Source: Clostridia bacterium
GTDB taxonomy: Bacteria; Acidobacteriota; Terriglobia; Terriglobales; Acidobacteriaceae
Length of the DNA stretch: 64,000 nt
NCBI GenBank assembly: GCA_035561135.1
Contig: DATMYA010000072.1
Coordinates: 1 to 64,000 of the forward strand
Direction: 5' to 3'
This document shows, piece by piece, positions 29,571-37,783 of the stretch. The notes beneath the pieces are model-generated. The model was given only the letters and a program-made list of their open reading frames with translations, did not search any database and was not told where the DNA came from. Numbering within the stretch: the first letter of the stretch is position 1; each line of letters begins with the position of its first letter. The position numbers were made by a program, and so were the translations under genes.

Positions 29571-31061
29571 ATGCCAACACACACCGCCGAGCCTTCACCA
29601 GATAAGAATCTTGTTCGTGGCGTCGGACTGGGCAGCGCCACAGCGCTGAACATGATCGACATGATCGGCGTCGGCCCGTTCATCACGATCCCGCTAATCG
29701 TGGGTGCGATGGGCGGCCCGCAAGCAATGCTGGGCTGGGTGCTGGGCGCGGCATTCGCCATGTGCGACGGGATGATATGGGCAGAGCTGGGCGCGGCCAT
29801 GCCAGCGTCCGGCGGATCCTACGGCTATCTGCGCGAAATCTATGGCGGGCAGAAGTGGGGAAGGCTGCTCTCGTTCCTCTTTATCTGGCAGTTGTCTTTC
29901 AGTGCGCCGCTCTCGATTGCATCCGGCTGTATAGGCCTTTCACAGTACGCTGCGTACATCTGGCCAAGCGTAGGACGAACCTTCTTCGCGCGCGACATGC
30001 AGGTGATGATCCCTTTCCTCGGGCCGTTTGAGCTGCGGATCGTGGTAACGGTTGCGACGCTGGTCGCAATCGGCACGTGTTTGCTCGCCGTGTTGCTGCT
30101 ATATCGTCGCATCACCACCGTTGGCGCTTTTTCCAAGCTGCTTTGGGTTGGCGTGATCGGGACGATCGTATGGATTATCGCCTCGGGGCTTGCGCACTTC
30201 GATTCCAAACTGGCGTTTGACTTTCCGCCACATGCATTCACGCCGGGGTACGAATTCTTTACCGGGCTGGGCGCCGCGATGCTGATCGCGACCTACGATT
30301 ACTGGGGCTATTACAACGTCTGCTTCTTCGCAGGAGAAGTGAAAGACCCGGCCCGCAACATCCCGCGTGCGCTGCTCATCTCAATCGTCGCCGTGGCCTC
30401 GATTTATATCGTGATGAACATCAGCATTCTGGGCGTGTTGCCGTGGCGCGAACTGGACCAGGCGGCGAAGGCCGACCAACGCTTCTACGTAGTTGCAACG
30501 TTCATGCAGCGTATCCACGGCGCATGGGCAGGAACGCTCGTATCGGTGCTCATCATGTGGACTGCGTTTGCGAGCGTCTTCTCCCTGCTGCTTGGCTACT
30601 CCAGGGTGCCGTACGCTGCGGCACGCGATGGCAACTACTTCAAGGTATTCGCAAAAGTCCATCCAACCGGACACTTTCCGCACATCTCGCTGCTGGCGCT
30701 TGGCGGCGTGGCGGCGGCATTCTGCTTCCTGCGACTGGCGGATGTGATTGCCGCGCTGGTAGTGATACGCATCATGATCCAGTTCCTGGTGCAGGCCGTG
30801 GGAGTCATGGTGTTGCGCAAGCGGCGTCCGGATATGCCCAGACCCTACAGAATGTGGCTCTACCCGCTTCCGGCGCTGTTGGCCATCGTCGGCTTTCTTT
30901 ACGTGATGATCTCCCGCAAGAACTTCCTGCGGGAAGTGCGCTACGGATTGGCTATCATCGTCGTCGGCGTTATCGTGTACCTCATTCGCAGTTACAAACG
31001 TCGCGAATGGCCGTTCGAAGTTACAGACGAGAGCGCAATCATCGCAGCCTCAGAGCGATGA
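29571..31061 (+). CDS. APC-family amino acid permease
   Basis: The 496-residue inner-membrane protein has about twelve transmembrane segments and the APC signature at the first helix (ATALNMIDMIGVGPFITIP). MPASGGSYGYLREIYGG follows helix 2. It probably imports amino acids or amines by proton symport or exchange. It begins nine bases after the PIG-L stop, so the two are likely co-transcribed. The substrate is not evident. Confidence 0.9.
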   Translation: MPTHTAEPSPDKNLVRGVGLGSATALNMIDMIGVGPFITIPLIVGAMGGPQAMLGWVLGAAFAMCDGMIWAELGAAMPASGGSYGYLREIYGGQKWGRLLSFLFIWQLSFSAPLSIASGCIGLSQYAAYIWPSVGRTFFARDMQVMIPFLGPFELRIVVTVATLVAIGTCLLAVLLLYRRITTVGAFSKLLWVGVIGTIVWIIASGLAHFDSKLAFDFPPHAFTPGYEFFTGLGAAMLIATYDYWGYYNVCFFAGEVKDPARNIPRALLISIVAVASIYIVMNISILGVLPWRELDQAAKADQRFYVVATFMQRIHGAWAGTLVSVLIMWTAFASVFSLLLGYSRVPYAAARDGNYFKVFAKVHPTGHFPHISLLALGGVAAAFCFLRLADVIAALVVIRIMIQFLVQAVGVMVLRKRRPDMPRPYRMWLYPLPALLAIVGFLYVMISRKNFLREVRYGLAIIVVGVIVYLIRSYKRREWPFEVTDESAIIAASER

Positions 31062-31123
31062 TCCGTTGTCTTTCTTCGGCTATGGTCTCTTTATCTCGGA
31101 ATTTGCTTTGCACGGAGGATTGA

Positions 31124-31732
31124 ATGAAAGATCGAAAGTGGATATTGGCAGTTGTGCTGTGCGCCGCGTCCGCGTTTGCGCAGCAACAATCGACCACGCC
31201 GTCTGCCGGAACTGCCACACCCCAGGCGCAAACGCAGCAGGGACCGCCAACAGTCAGCATGGTCTTGAACCGGCAGATGTCCGGCGTAGAGAGTGAGATT
31301 GTTTCCGCAGCAGATGCTATGCCTGAGACGAAGTTCAACTTTGTGCCGACGAACGGCGAGTTCAAGGGAGTACGTAATTTCGGTGAGCAGGTCCGCCACG
31401 TCGCGACTACGAATTACATGATCGGAGCGGCGATCATGGGCGAGAAAAACCCGGTTCCGGTTGGCGACAACGAGAACGGCGATGCCAAGTACAAGACAAA
31501 AGCCGAAATCGTACAGTACCTGAAGGATTCTTTCGCGTACGTTCACAAGGCGTACAACACCATTGATGAAAACAATCTGACGCAGTTCATCGCCAGTCCG
31601 TTCGGCAGCGGCAGGACCACACGCCTCGGCGTGGCCGTTTTGAACCAGGGACACAACTTCGATCATTATGGCCAGATCGTCGAGTATCTGCGCATGAACG
31701 GCATCATTCCGCCCGCCAGCCGTCCGCGGTAG
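31124..31732 (+). CDS. Exported DinB-like four-helix protein
   Basis: The 202 residues start with a signal peptide (MKDRKWILAVVLCAASAFAQ). A low-complexity Gln/Thr linker and a DinB/YfiT-like four-helix bundle follow. Candidate metal ligands are the His in QVRHVA and the two in GHNFDHYGQ. Secreted DinB-like proteins are common in this phylum; their role is unknown. GGAGG sits six bases before the ATG. It follows the permease after 62 bases. Confidence 0.83.
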   Translation: MKDRKWILAVVLCAASAFAQQQSTTPSAGTATPQAQTQQGPPTVSMVLNRQMSGVESEIVSAADAMPETKFNFVPTNGEFKGVRNFGEQVRHVATTNYMIGAAIMGEKNPVPVGDNENGDAKYKTKAEIVQYLKDSFAYVHKAYNTIDENNLTQFIASPFGSGRTTRLGVAVLNQGHNFDHYGQIVEYLRMNGIIPPASRPR

Positions 31733-31750
31733 AGTCTTTCGAGAAAGCCA

Positions 31751-31774
31751 GGCGAGCAGAGTCCACTGCTCGCC
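31751..31774 (+). repeat. Hairpin unit A (copy 1 of 2)
   Basis: GGCGAGCAG / CTGCTCGCC form a perfect 9-bp stem with loop AGTCCA, 18 bases after the DinB-like stop. There is no T-run. A near copy with a T-run follows at 31877. Confidence 0.7.
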
Positions 31775-31876
31775 CGGGACTGTTGACGAGCCGATTCAGA
31801 ACACGCGTGATGGTGAGCCTATCGCTTATTTTGGGCGCGTGGTCGACATGACGCTGTAATTAGGCACCAATCTAAA

Positions 31877-31909
31877 GTGAGCAGAGTCCATCTGCTCGCT
31901 TTTTCATTT
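31877..31909 (+). terminator. Rho-independent terminator, copy 2 of hairpin unit A
   Basis: GTGAGCAGA / TCTGCTCGC (9 bp, one T-G) with loop GTCCA is followed by TTTTTCATTT. It is the effective terminator for the upstream operon and copies the core GAGCAGAGTCCA of the hairpin at 31751. Confidence 0.85.
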
Positions 31910-31926
31910 GCAGGTACAATCCCGGG

Positions 31927-32793
31927 ATGTCGATCTTTCGTGAAGGACTACTGAGCGGCAAGGTTGCGGTCGTGACCGGTGGAGGCAGTGGGATCAATCT
32001 GGGTATCGCCGAGCGAATGGCTCAACTCGGCGCGAAGACGGTCCTGATCGGACGCACGCAGGAAAAGCTCGATAACGCGTGTGCTGGCATCCGCAGCAGC
32101 GGCGGTGAAGCGATGGGCCTTTCAGCCGATGTGCGCGACTTTGATGCGATGGTTCGCGTGCTGAAGGTGGCGTACGAGGCGAGGGGAGCGTTCGACATCC
32201 TGGTGTGCGGGGCCGCTGGAAACTTTCCTGCGCGTGCGGCTGATATGTCGGCAAACGGATTCAAGGCAGTCATCGACATCGATCTGCTTGGCAGCTTTCA
32301 CACATGCCGCGCTGCTTACGAATACTTGCGCAAGCCGGGCGCGTCCATCGTCAACATCTCGGCGACACAGGCGTTCGTGCCAACCGCATTTCAGTCGCAC
32401 GTTTGTGCCGCTAAGGCCGGCGTTGACATGATCACGCGCACGCTCGCGATCGAGTGGGGGCCGGAAGGTGTTCGCGTGAATTCGATTGCACCGGGCCCAA
32501 TCGCCGAAACCGAAGGCATGCGCCGGCTTGCGCCCACACCGGAAACCTCAAGCCGCTTGCAGAGCAACATTCCACTGGGCCGCTATGGTCGCAAGGACGA
32601 GATCGGAGACTTGGCGATATTCCTGTGCAGCGATGCAGCAGAGTACATCACCGGCGCAGTGATGGTCTGCGATGGCGGCCAATCGCTTGTGGGCTCGGGC
32701 GTGTGGGTGGAAGCTCTAGGCGCGGGCGCGGATATGAAGAAGGCCGGCAAGGGCGCTAGTCAGGCCATCACACGACGCGTAGGAAACGAATGA
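31927..32793 (+). CDS. SDR of the 2,4-dienoyl-CoA reductase (DECR2-like) group
   Basis: The 288-residue SDR has the cofactor motif TGGGSGINLG and the segment AIEWGPEGVRVNSIAPGPI followed by ETEGMRRL. That combination is a hallmark of peroxisomal-type 2,4-dienoyl-CoA reductases. As in that group the YxxxK Tyr is absent: the site reads HVCAAK with only Lys kept. It should reduce 2,4-dienoyl-CoA with NADPH during oxidation of unsaturated fatty acids. The start ATG 31927 lies 17 bases after the terminator T-run, so its promoter must overlap that region or it is read through. Confidence 0.88.
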   Translation: MSIFREGLLSGKVAVVTGGGSGINLGIAERMAQLGAKTVLIGRTQEKLDNACAGIRSSGGEAMGLSADVRDFDAMVRVLKVAYEARGAFDILVCGAAGNFPARAADMSANGFKAVIDIDLLGSFHTCRAAYEYLRKPGASIVNISATQAFVPTAFQSHVCAAKAGVDMITRTLAIEWGPEGVRVNSIAPGPIAETEGMRRLAPTPETSSRLQSNIPLGRYGRKDEIGDLAIFLCSDAAEYITGAVMVCDGGQSLVGSGVWVEALGAGADMKKAGKGASQAITRRVGNE

Positions 32794-33250
32794 GCGTACT
32801 TGTTTCAGAATGGCAGCGCAAACTCCAGGTACTCGGGCCGACGCTCTGCGTCGGCCAATTTCATTTCAGCCCCGTCTCCCTGGATGCAAGCTAAAGAACC
32901 GGAGACGACGAGAGTAATCGCAAAACCCAGAGTCTCCCACGCAAGGCAGAGTTTCCGGATGAGCGGATCGCACCTTGGTTTCTAGAGAAAAAGCGGTTTA
33001 CTGCTCAATTCAGGGCAAACGCATAGTCCCTACGCTCGCATCTACTTACCCTGTGTAAGTAAGTAAAGGGTTCGCCGCACACGGCCAAGTTGGTCCCATT
33101 TACATCTAACTTCCGGGTCCGGTTGCTCGAGAGCCCTCCAGACTTGTTTCCAGGCGGTTACGTGCGTCAGGCCGAAGCCGTTTCGAAAACCTGAATCGAA
33201 ATGGGAGTCTGGACTATTCGTTCGGCTTTGAGCAATGGAGATGAGCAAAG
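32794..33250. other. Intergenic region before the sugar cassette
   Basis: These 457 bases carry no convincing gene. A hairpin lies at 32836-32856. An inverted repeat CTTAC...GTAAG is near 33046-33060, followed by GTAAGTAAGTAAA. A minus-strand frame (33042-33248) looks protein-like (Trp- and Arg-rich) but has no recognisable domain and could be a gene remnant. Confidence 0.5.
32836..32866 (+). terminator. Hairpin after DECR2-like gene
   Basis: GGCCGACGC / GCGTCGGCC is a perfect 9-bp stem with a three-base loop, followed by AATTTCATTT. It is a plausible terminator with a weak T-run. Confidence 0.65.
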
Positions 33251-34366
33251 ATGGGGATTAAAAAGGAAGGTTTTCGCTCGGTGCTGATCTTCGGTGGGGC
33301 GGGGTTCATCGGTTCGAACTGGGCACAGCGGCTCTTGGAAAGCACCGAGGCCAAGATACACATATTCGACAACCTCTCACGTAAGGGCTCTCGCCACAAC
33401 CTTGAGTTTCTTCAGCGGCTGGCTGGCAAGTCGGGACGCCTGCAAATTACGATTGGCGACATTCGCGAGCAGGCGAAGGTTCAGCGGGCAGTGAAGCACG
33501 CGACCGAGATATACCACTTCGCGGCGCAGGTCGCCGTCACTACTTCGGTTGTCGATCCGCGGCAGGATTTCGATGTCAATCTCGGAGGTACGTTCAACAT
33601 CCTGGAAGCGGCGCGGTCCGGGGGCAACAATCCGTTTTTGCTGTTCACTTCCACAAACAAGGTTTATGGCGATCTCTCCAGCGGTACGGCGGTGGCGCAG
33701 GGGACGCGGTATGTGTCGCGCGAGAGCGCAAGCGGAACGCGCGAGGACCAACCCCTCGACTTCCACTCTCCTTACGGATGCTCGAAGGGCGCAGCCGACC
33801 AGTACGTGCGCGATTACGCGCGCATCTATGGCCTGCCCACGGTGGTGTTCCGCATGTCGTGCATCGCGGGGCCCCGCCAGTTCGGCAATGAAGATCAGGG
33901 CTGGGTCGCGCACTTCCTCTACTCTGCGCTGCTCGGAATCCCTGTCACGATCTTCGGCAGCGGATTGCAAGTTCGGGACGTGCTTCACGTCAATGACCTG
34001 CTCAGAGCTTTCGACGCTGCCCGTGAGAACCGCCTGACGACGCATGGACAGATCTACAACATTGGCGGAGGTCCGCCGAACGCCGTGTCACTCATTGAAC
34101 TGATTTCGAAAATCGAGGAGCTCACGAGTTTGAACGTGCATTGCGAAAGCAATGATTCGCGGCCTGGCGATCAGCTTATTTACATCACCGACCACTCCAA
34201 GTTGACGCGCGACACAGCCTGGAGGCCAGAGATTAACGTGCGAGGAGTACTCGAATCTCTGCATGCCTGGTTCAAGCGCAACCGCGACTTCTTTGCCGCA
34301 ACGCGTGCCCCGGAGCTTCCTTCGGCCGTGTCGCTGGCTGCCGCGGAACTCGGACGTTCGGCGTAG
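33251..34366 (+). CDS. NAD-dependent nucleotide-sugar epimerase (CDP-paratose 2-epimerase-like)
   Basis: The 371-residue extended SDR has the motif GGAGFIGSN, the STNKVYGD segment with the catalytic Ser/Thr region, and YGCSK (YxxxK). The combination YGCSKGAADQYV, GPRQFGNEDQGWVAHF and VRDVLHVNDL is typical of the CDP-paratose/tyvelose 2-epimerase and UDP-glucose 4-epimerase group. The nucleotide sugar cannot be fixed from sequence. It is two bases from the radical SAM gene and forms one operon with it and ugd. Confidence 0.88.
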   Translation: MGIKKEGFRSVLIFGGAGFIGSNWAQRLLESTEAKIHIFDNLSRKGSRHNLEFLQRLAGKSGRLQITIGDIREQAKVQRAVKHATEIYHFAAQVAVTTSVVDPRQDFDVNLGGTFNILEAARSGGNNPFLLFTSTNKVYGDLSSGTAVAQGTRYVSRESASGTREDQPLDFHSPYGCSKGAADQYVRDYARIYGLPTVVFRMSCIAGPRQFGNEDQGWVAHFLYSALLGIPVTIFGSGLQVRDVLHVNDLLRAFDAARENRLTTHGQIYNIGGGPPNAVSLIELISKIEELTSLNVHCESNDSRPGDQLIYITDHSKLTRDTAWRPEINVRGVLESLHAWFKRNRDFFAATRAPELPSAVSLAAAELGRSA

Positions 34367-34368
34367 CC

Positions 34369-35697
34369 ATGAGATACGCTCTGGTAAATCCAAACTGGAA
34401 TTTCGAAGGTTCCACGTACTTCGGCTGCCGCGATCCCCATACTCCACTCGAACTGCTATTCGCGTTTGACAAGGTGCGCGAAGCCAGGAACGACGCTGTG
34501 CTCGTGGATGCCCAGACGGACGATCTCACACTGGAGCAAACGCGAGAGCGCGTGGGTGCCTTCGATCCTGACTTCCTGGTCATCCCCTCGGCTCCTTCGT
34601 ATCTGTTCTGGCGTTGTCCTCCCCCTGAACTGCGTGTGCCGATCGAGTGGTTTGCCGGAATCGGTGGTCGTGCGAAGAAAGTGCTGATAGGACCTCATGC
34701 GTCGGCGACGCCCTCGTCGGCGCTTCGCAAGACCGGTGCCGATGTGGTGCTTCGCGGTGAACCGGATCAGGCGATTGCCGATTTGGCTTCGATGCCATGG
34801 AGCGCCATCGATGGTTGCTGCTATCGCGACGAGAGGGGCGAGCACATCAGCGCAAGCCTCGGCGTGGTGGACATGAGGACTCTCAAAGCGCTCGACTTCG
34901 ACAATTACAACGTGGAGGCGCACCGGCATCGCCACCATGTGTTCTTCGGCCAAGGTCGCGGCGCGGAGTTGGAATTCGCCCGTGGATGTCCGTGGGCCTG
35001 CACCTTCTGTAATAAAACGCTTTTCCGCAACAAGTTTCGCGAACGCGACGTGAGTGAAGTCCTGATTGAGGTGGACCGGCTGATTGCGCGCGGCGTTGAC
35101 TACATCTACTTCATCGACGAAATTTTCGGCGTTGGCAAGAACGTGCGCCGCCTGCTGGAAGGCATTGCCGAGCGCAACGTGCAGATAGGCTTCCAGACGC
35201 GCATCGATCTCTGGGACGAAGAAACGCTGGATCTGCTTGGACGCGCTCGCTGCATTTCGATGGAGTGCGGCATAGAGTCCATCACCGAGGAAGGGCGCGA
35301 CGAACTCAACAAGAACTGCCGCATGGGTACCGAACGGATCACGGAGTTGCTGATATATGCCAGGCAGCGCATTCCCTGGGTGCAGGCGAACTTGATCCTT
35401 ACGGAAAAAGACGACAAGGAAGAAATTCGCCTCTGGCAGGAGAACCTGAAGGCACATGGCGTGTGGGTGAGTGAACCGGTTCCCATGTTCCCGTTCCCCG
35501 GCAGTCCTCTTTACGTGCAGACCTTTGGTGCGCTGCCAGACGATGACGCGTGGGAACGCGCGCACTCGTTTTATACATCGATCTTCAACAACAAGGGGTA
35601 TAGCGACATTCAGGAACAGCGTCCCGTTCCGCTCGTGCAGTTGGAGACGAGTGCTGCGGGCGGGTACGAACGTGAGTTGACGCAATCCGATTCTTAG
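34369..35697 (+). CDS. Radical SAM protein with N-terminal B12-binding-like domain
   Basis: The 442-residue protein has an N-terminal cobalamin-binding-like Rossmann domain (about 1-140) and a radical SAM core. The cluster Cys residues are 207, 211 and 214 (CPWACTFC). The DxHxxG cobalt-ligand motif is not visible, so cobalamin, if bound, would be base-off without His, or the domain may be vestigial. Members of this subgroup modify lipids or sugars. Its place between an epimerase and UDP-glucose dehydrogenase suggests a C-C or C-methyl reaction on a glycan or lipid. ATG 34369 is two bases after the previous stop. Confidence 0.85.
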   Translation: MRYALVNPNWNFEGSTYFGCRDPHTPLELLFAFDKVREARNDAVLVDAQTDDLTLEQTRERVGAFDPDFLVIPSAPSYLFWRCPPPELRVPIEWFAGIGGRAKKVLIGPHASATPSSALRKTGADVVLRGEPDQAIADLASMPWSAIDGCCYRDERGEHISASLGVVDMRTLKALDFDNYNVEAHRHRHHVFFGQGRGAELEFARGCPWACTFCNKTLFRNKFRERDVSEVLIEVDRLIARGVDYIYFIDEIFGVGKNVRRLLEGIAERNVQIGFQTRIDLWDEETLDLLGRARCISMECGIESITEEGRDELNKNCRMGTERITELLIYARQRIPWVQANLILTEKDDKEEIRLWQENLKAHGVWVSEPVPMFPFPGSPLYVQTFGALPDDDAWERAHSFYTSIFNNKGYSDIQEQRPVPLVQLETSAAGGYERELTQSDS

Positions 35698-35717
35698 GGG
35701 AAGGGACGAAAGCTCAG

Positions 35718-37169
35718 ATGAGAATTGCGATCATTGGCTCCGGGTATGTTGGTTTGGTGGCGGCTGCCTGCTTTGCGGAACTCGGCCATAACGTAACTTG
35801 CGTTGACAATGATGCCGAGAAAATTGCGGCGCTGGACGCAGGCGAAGCCACCATCCACGAGGAGTTTCTTCCCGAACTGCTTGCGCGGCATAGGGGCAAG
35901 CGCCTTACGTTCACGACATCTCTTGCTGACGCCGTTCGCGTAAGTTCCGTGATAGTGATCGCCGTCGGAACACCGCCTGCCGATAGCGGGGAATCTGACC
36001 TGTCGGTGCTGGAGTCGGTGTGTCATGACATTGCACACGAGGTGGATAGTTTCAAAGTTGTGGTTGTGAAGAGCACGGTACCGGTCGGTACAAATCAGTG
36101 GGTGCGCCGCATCATGATTCGTTATGGAGCGCCGCAGGGCTCGTTCGATGTCGCTTCGAATCCCGAGTTTTTGCGTGAAGGCAGCGCGGTGACGGATTTC
36201 CTCTACCCCGACCGCATCATCGTCGGCTCGGACCACGAGCGTTGCACCATGATGCTCCAGGCCTTGTATGAGCCGCTAACCAGCGGGCGTTATGCCCGCC
36301 GCAAGGATGCCATTCCGCCGCCCGACGAAGCGCCTATACCGGCGAACCTCCTTGTGAGCAGTGCGCGCAGCGCGGAGATTGTGAAGCACGCTTCGAATGC
36401 CTTCCTTGCCATGAAAATCTCGTTCATCAACGCCGTTGCCAATATCTGCGAGTCGGCCGGCGCCGATGTACAGGAAGTGTGCGAAGGCATGGGTGCGGAC
36501 GCACGAATTGGTCCGCGTTTCCTTCGTCCCGGCATAGGCTATGGCGGATCGTGCTTCCCAAAAGACTTGACGTCGTTCCGCTCGGTGGCCCGCGAGTGTG
36601 GCTATGACTTCCGGCTGCTCGAAGAAGTGATGCGCATCAACGAGGAGCAGCGGCGCGCTTTCCTTCGCAAAGTGCGTAGCGCGCTGTGGACATTGAAAGG
36701 GAAGCGGCTCGCAGTTCTCGGGTTGGCGTTCAAGGGCGGCACTGACGATATCCGCGAGTCACCGGCCATCGCGGTCATTCAGATGTTGTTGAAGGAGCGT
36801 TGTGAAGTCATTGCCTATGACCCGGCCGCGACGGATCGCGCACGACTGGAGTTCTGCGCGGACGCGAAGATTCGCTTCGCGGATAGCGCCTACGACGCTG
36901 CAAAAAATGCGGACGCTCTGCTAATTCTTACGGACTGGGAGGAGTTCGGCTCCCTCGATTTCGAGAGGCTTCGAGTGGAGTTGCGCCATCCCATCATCAT
37001 CGACGGACGCAACATGTACACCAGGGAAGCATTGGCAGCGCAGGGCTTCTCGTATTTCAGCGTCGGACGGCAGGAATGTGTGCCGGCATCGACGGCCGCC
37101 AGCGCCAGCTCTGCGGTAAACCCAGCCAACTTGTCCCCGACCGCGAAGGACACGACCGAAGCCGCTTAG
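35718..37169 (+). CDS. ugd: UDP-glucose 6-dehydrogenase
   Basis: The enzyme oxidises UDP-glucose twice to UDP-glucuronate with NAD. The 483 residues carry the NAD motif GSGYVGLVAAACFAELGH at the N-terminus, the EFLREGSA segment, and the catalytic Cys in GYGGSCFPKDL. The C-terminal NDP-sugar domain shows LGLAFKGGTDDIRESPAI. It lies 20 bases after the radical SAM gene. UDP-glucuronate could feed a polymer or be further changed by the neighbouring epimerase. Confidence 0.95.
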   Translation: MRIAIIGSGYVGLVAAACFAELGHNVTCVDNDAEKIAALDAGEATIHEEFLPELLARHRGKRLTFTTSLADAVRVSSVIVIAVGTPPADSGESDLSVLESVCHDIAHEVDSFKVVVVKSTVPVGTNQWVRRIMIRYGAPQGSFDVASNPEFLREGSAVTDFLYPDRIIVGSDHERCTMMLQALYEPLTSGRYARRKDAIPPPDEAPIPANLLVSSARSAEIVKHASNAFLAMKISFINAVANICESAGADVQEVCEGMGADARIGPRFLRPGIGYGGSCFPKDLTSFRSVARECGYDFRLLEEVMRINEEQRRAFLRKVRSALWTLKGKRLAVLGLAFKGGTDDIRESPAIAVIQMLLKERCEVIAYDPAATDRARLEFCADAKIRFADSAYDAAKNADALLILTDWEEFGSLDFERLRVELRHPIIIDGRNMYTREALAAQGFSYFSVGRQECVPASTAASASSAVNPANLSPTAKDTTEAA

Positions 37170-37551
37170 GTTGTGATCTAAGAGCTTACCGCCGAATCCG
37201 CTTCGAGGATCCTGCCGAGTCATTCGCCTGCCGAGCATCCCCTCGCTTTTACAAGCCACAAATTGGACCACTTTCGTCCACCGGTTCTAATGGCGTGACT
37301 GATTCGCGCTCCCAGCGCCAAATCTAGTTCTGGCGATGCGATTGAAAGGGAGTCCCGGGACGTAGAGGAAGACGGGGATCTTTTCGTCTTGTGTGACTCC
37401 AACCCGCTGTTACACAACGCATTGCGCCGCAGTCGAGCTTCCGAACCAATTCAGTTAACCCAATGCATTGTGGCTGCTGGAGTGAGAAGCACGAGATAAC
37501 GGGCTTACTGCCAGAGAGTCAGAGCGGACGGGGGTACCTAAAAAAATCCTG
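37170..37551. other. Non-coding stretch between ugd and the dcw promoter
   Basis: I see no gene in these 382 bases and no clear terminator for ugd. The right end has an A-tract (TAAAAAAATCC, 37539-37549) that touches the -35 box of the dcw promoter and may act as an UP element. Confidence 0.5.
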
Positions 37552-37579
37552 TTGACATGCAACCATTTAGGTATAGGAT
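37552..37579 (+). promoter_or_regulatory. Predicted sigma-70 promoter of the dcw cluster
   Basis: A consensus -35 box TTGACA (37552-37557) is followed after 16 bases by TAGGAT (37574-37579), inside the run TATAGGAT. An A-tract sits directly upstream. The expected transcript start is near 37586, inside the GTGG ladder. Confidence 0.7.
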
Positions 37580-37624
37580 GTGGTCCAAAGTGGTAAGAAG
37601 TGGAGTGGACGTGGTCGGTTGTGG
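37580..37624 (+). promoter_or_regulatory. Ladder of GTGG boxes, probable MraZ operator
   Basis: GTGG begins at 37580, 37590, 37600, 37611 and 37621, with an extra copy at 37605. The period is 10-11 bp, so the boxes lie on one face of the helix. MraZ of other bacteria binds direct G-rich repeats with a 10-bp period in front of its own gene. The position over the transcript start suggests repression of the dcw cluster by MraZ. Confidence 0.7.
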
Positions 37625-37651
37625 GAGCCGGTACTAAAAACCGAGGGCTCC
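37624..37651 (+). other. Leader RNA hairpin in mraZ 5' UTR
   Basis: GGAGCC / GGCTCC with an inner GGT / ACC pair around TAAAAA forms a hairpin just before the upstream ORF start. It includes GAGGG, the only SD-like sequence for that ORF, so it could hide its ribosome site. Confidence 0.45.
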
Positions 37652-37658
37652 AGCAAAT

Positions 37659-37769
37659 ATGGCAACGAACACCAACAAGCCGATCCGGACGCTCGTAGTC
37701 AGGCCAATAACCTCTTGCTCCTTCTGCTGGCTGGAAAGCCAGGTTTTTGAGTTTCTAGGCCCCAAGTAG
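37659..37769 (+). CDS. Upstream ORF in the dcw leader (36 codons)
   Basis: ATG 37659 to TAG 37769 encodes a short basic, Thr/Asn-rich start and a Cys/Phe-rich middle (SCSFCWLES). GAGGG lies about 12 bases upstream. The stop codon is 15 bases before the mraZ ATG, a distance that would allow coupled translation. A hairpin with a T-run lies within it. It may be a leader peptide gene or a chance frame; I know no homologue. Confidence 0.35.
   Translation: MATNTNKPIRTLVVRPITSCSFCWLESQVFEFLGPK
37727..37749 (+). terminator. Attenuator-like hairpin in the mraZ leader
   Basis: CTGGCT / AGCCAG (6 bp) with a GGAA tetraloop is followed by GTTTTTG. It stands between the promoter and mraZ, inside the upstream ORF, so translation of that ORF would disrupt it. 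Confidence 0.5.
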
Positions 37770-37783
37770 CAGGGTCATCACAA

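Noticed and set aside
33042..33248. Minus-strand 68-residue frame before the epimerase gene
   Set aside because: Protein-like composition but no start signal and no domain; at most a gene remnant.
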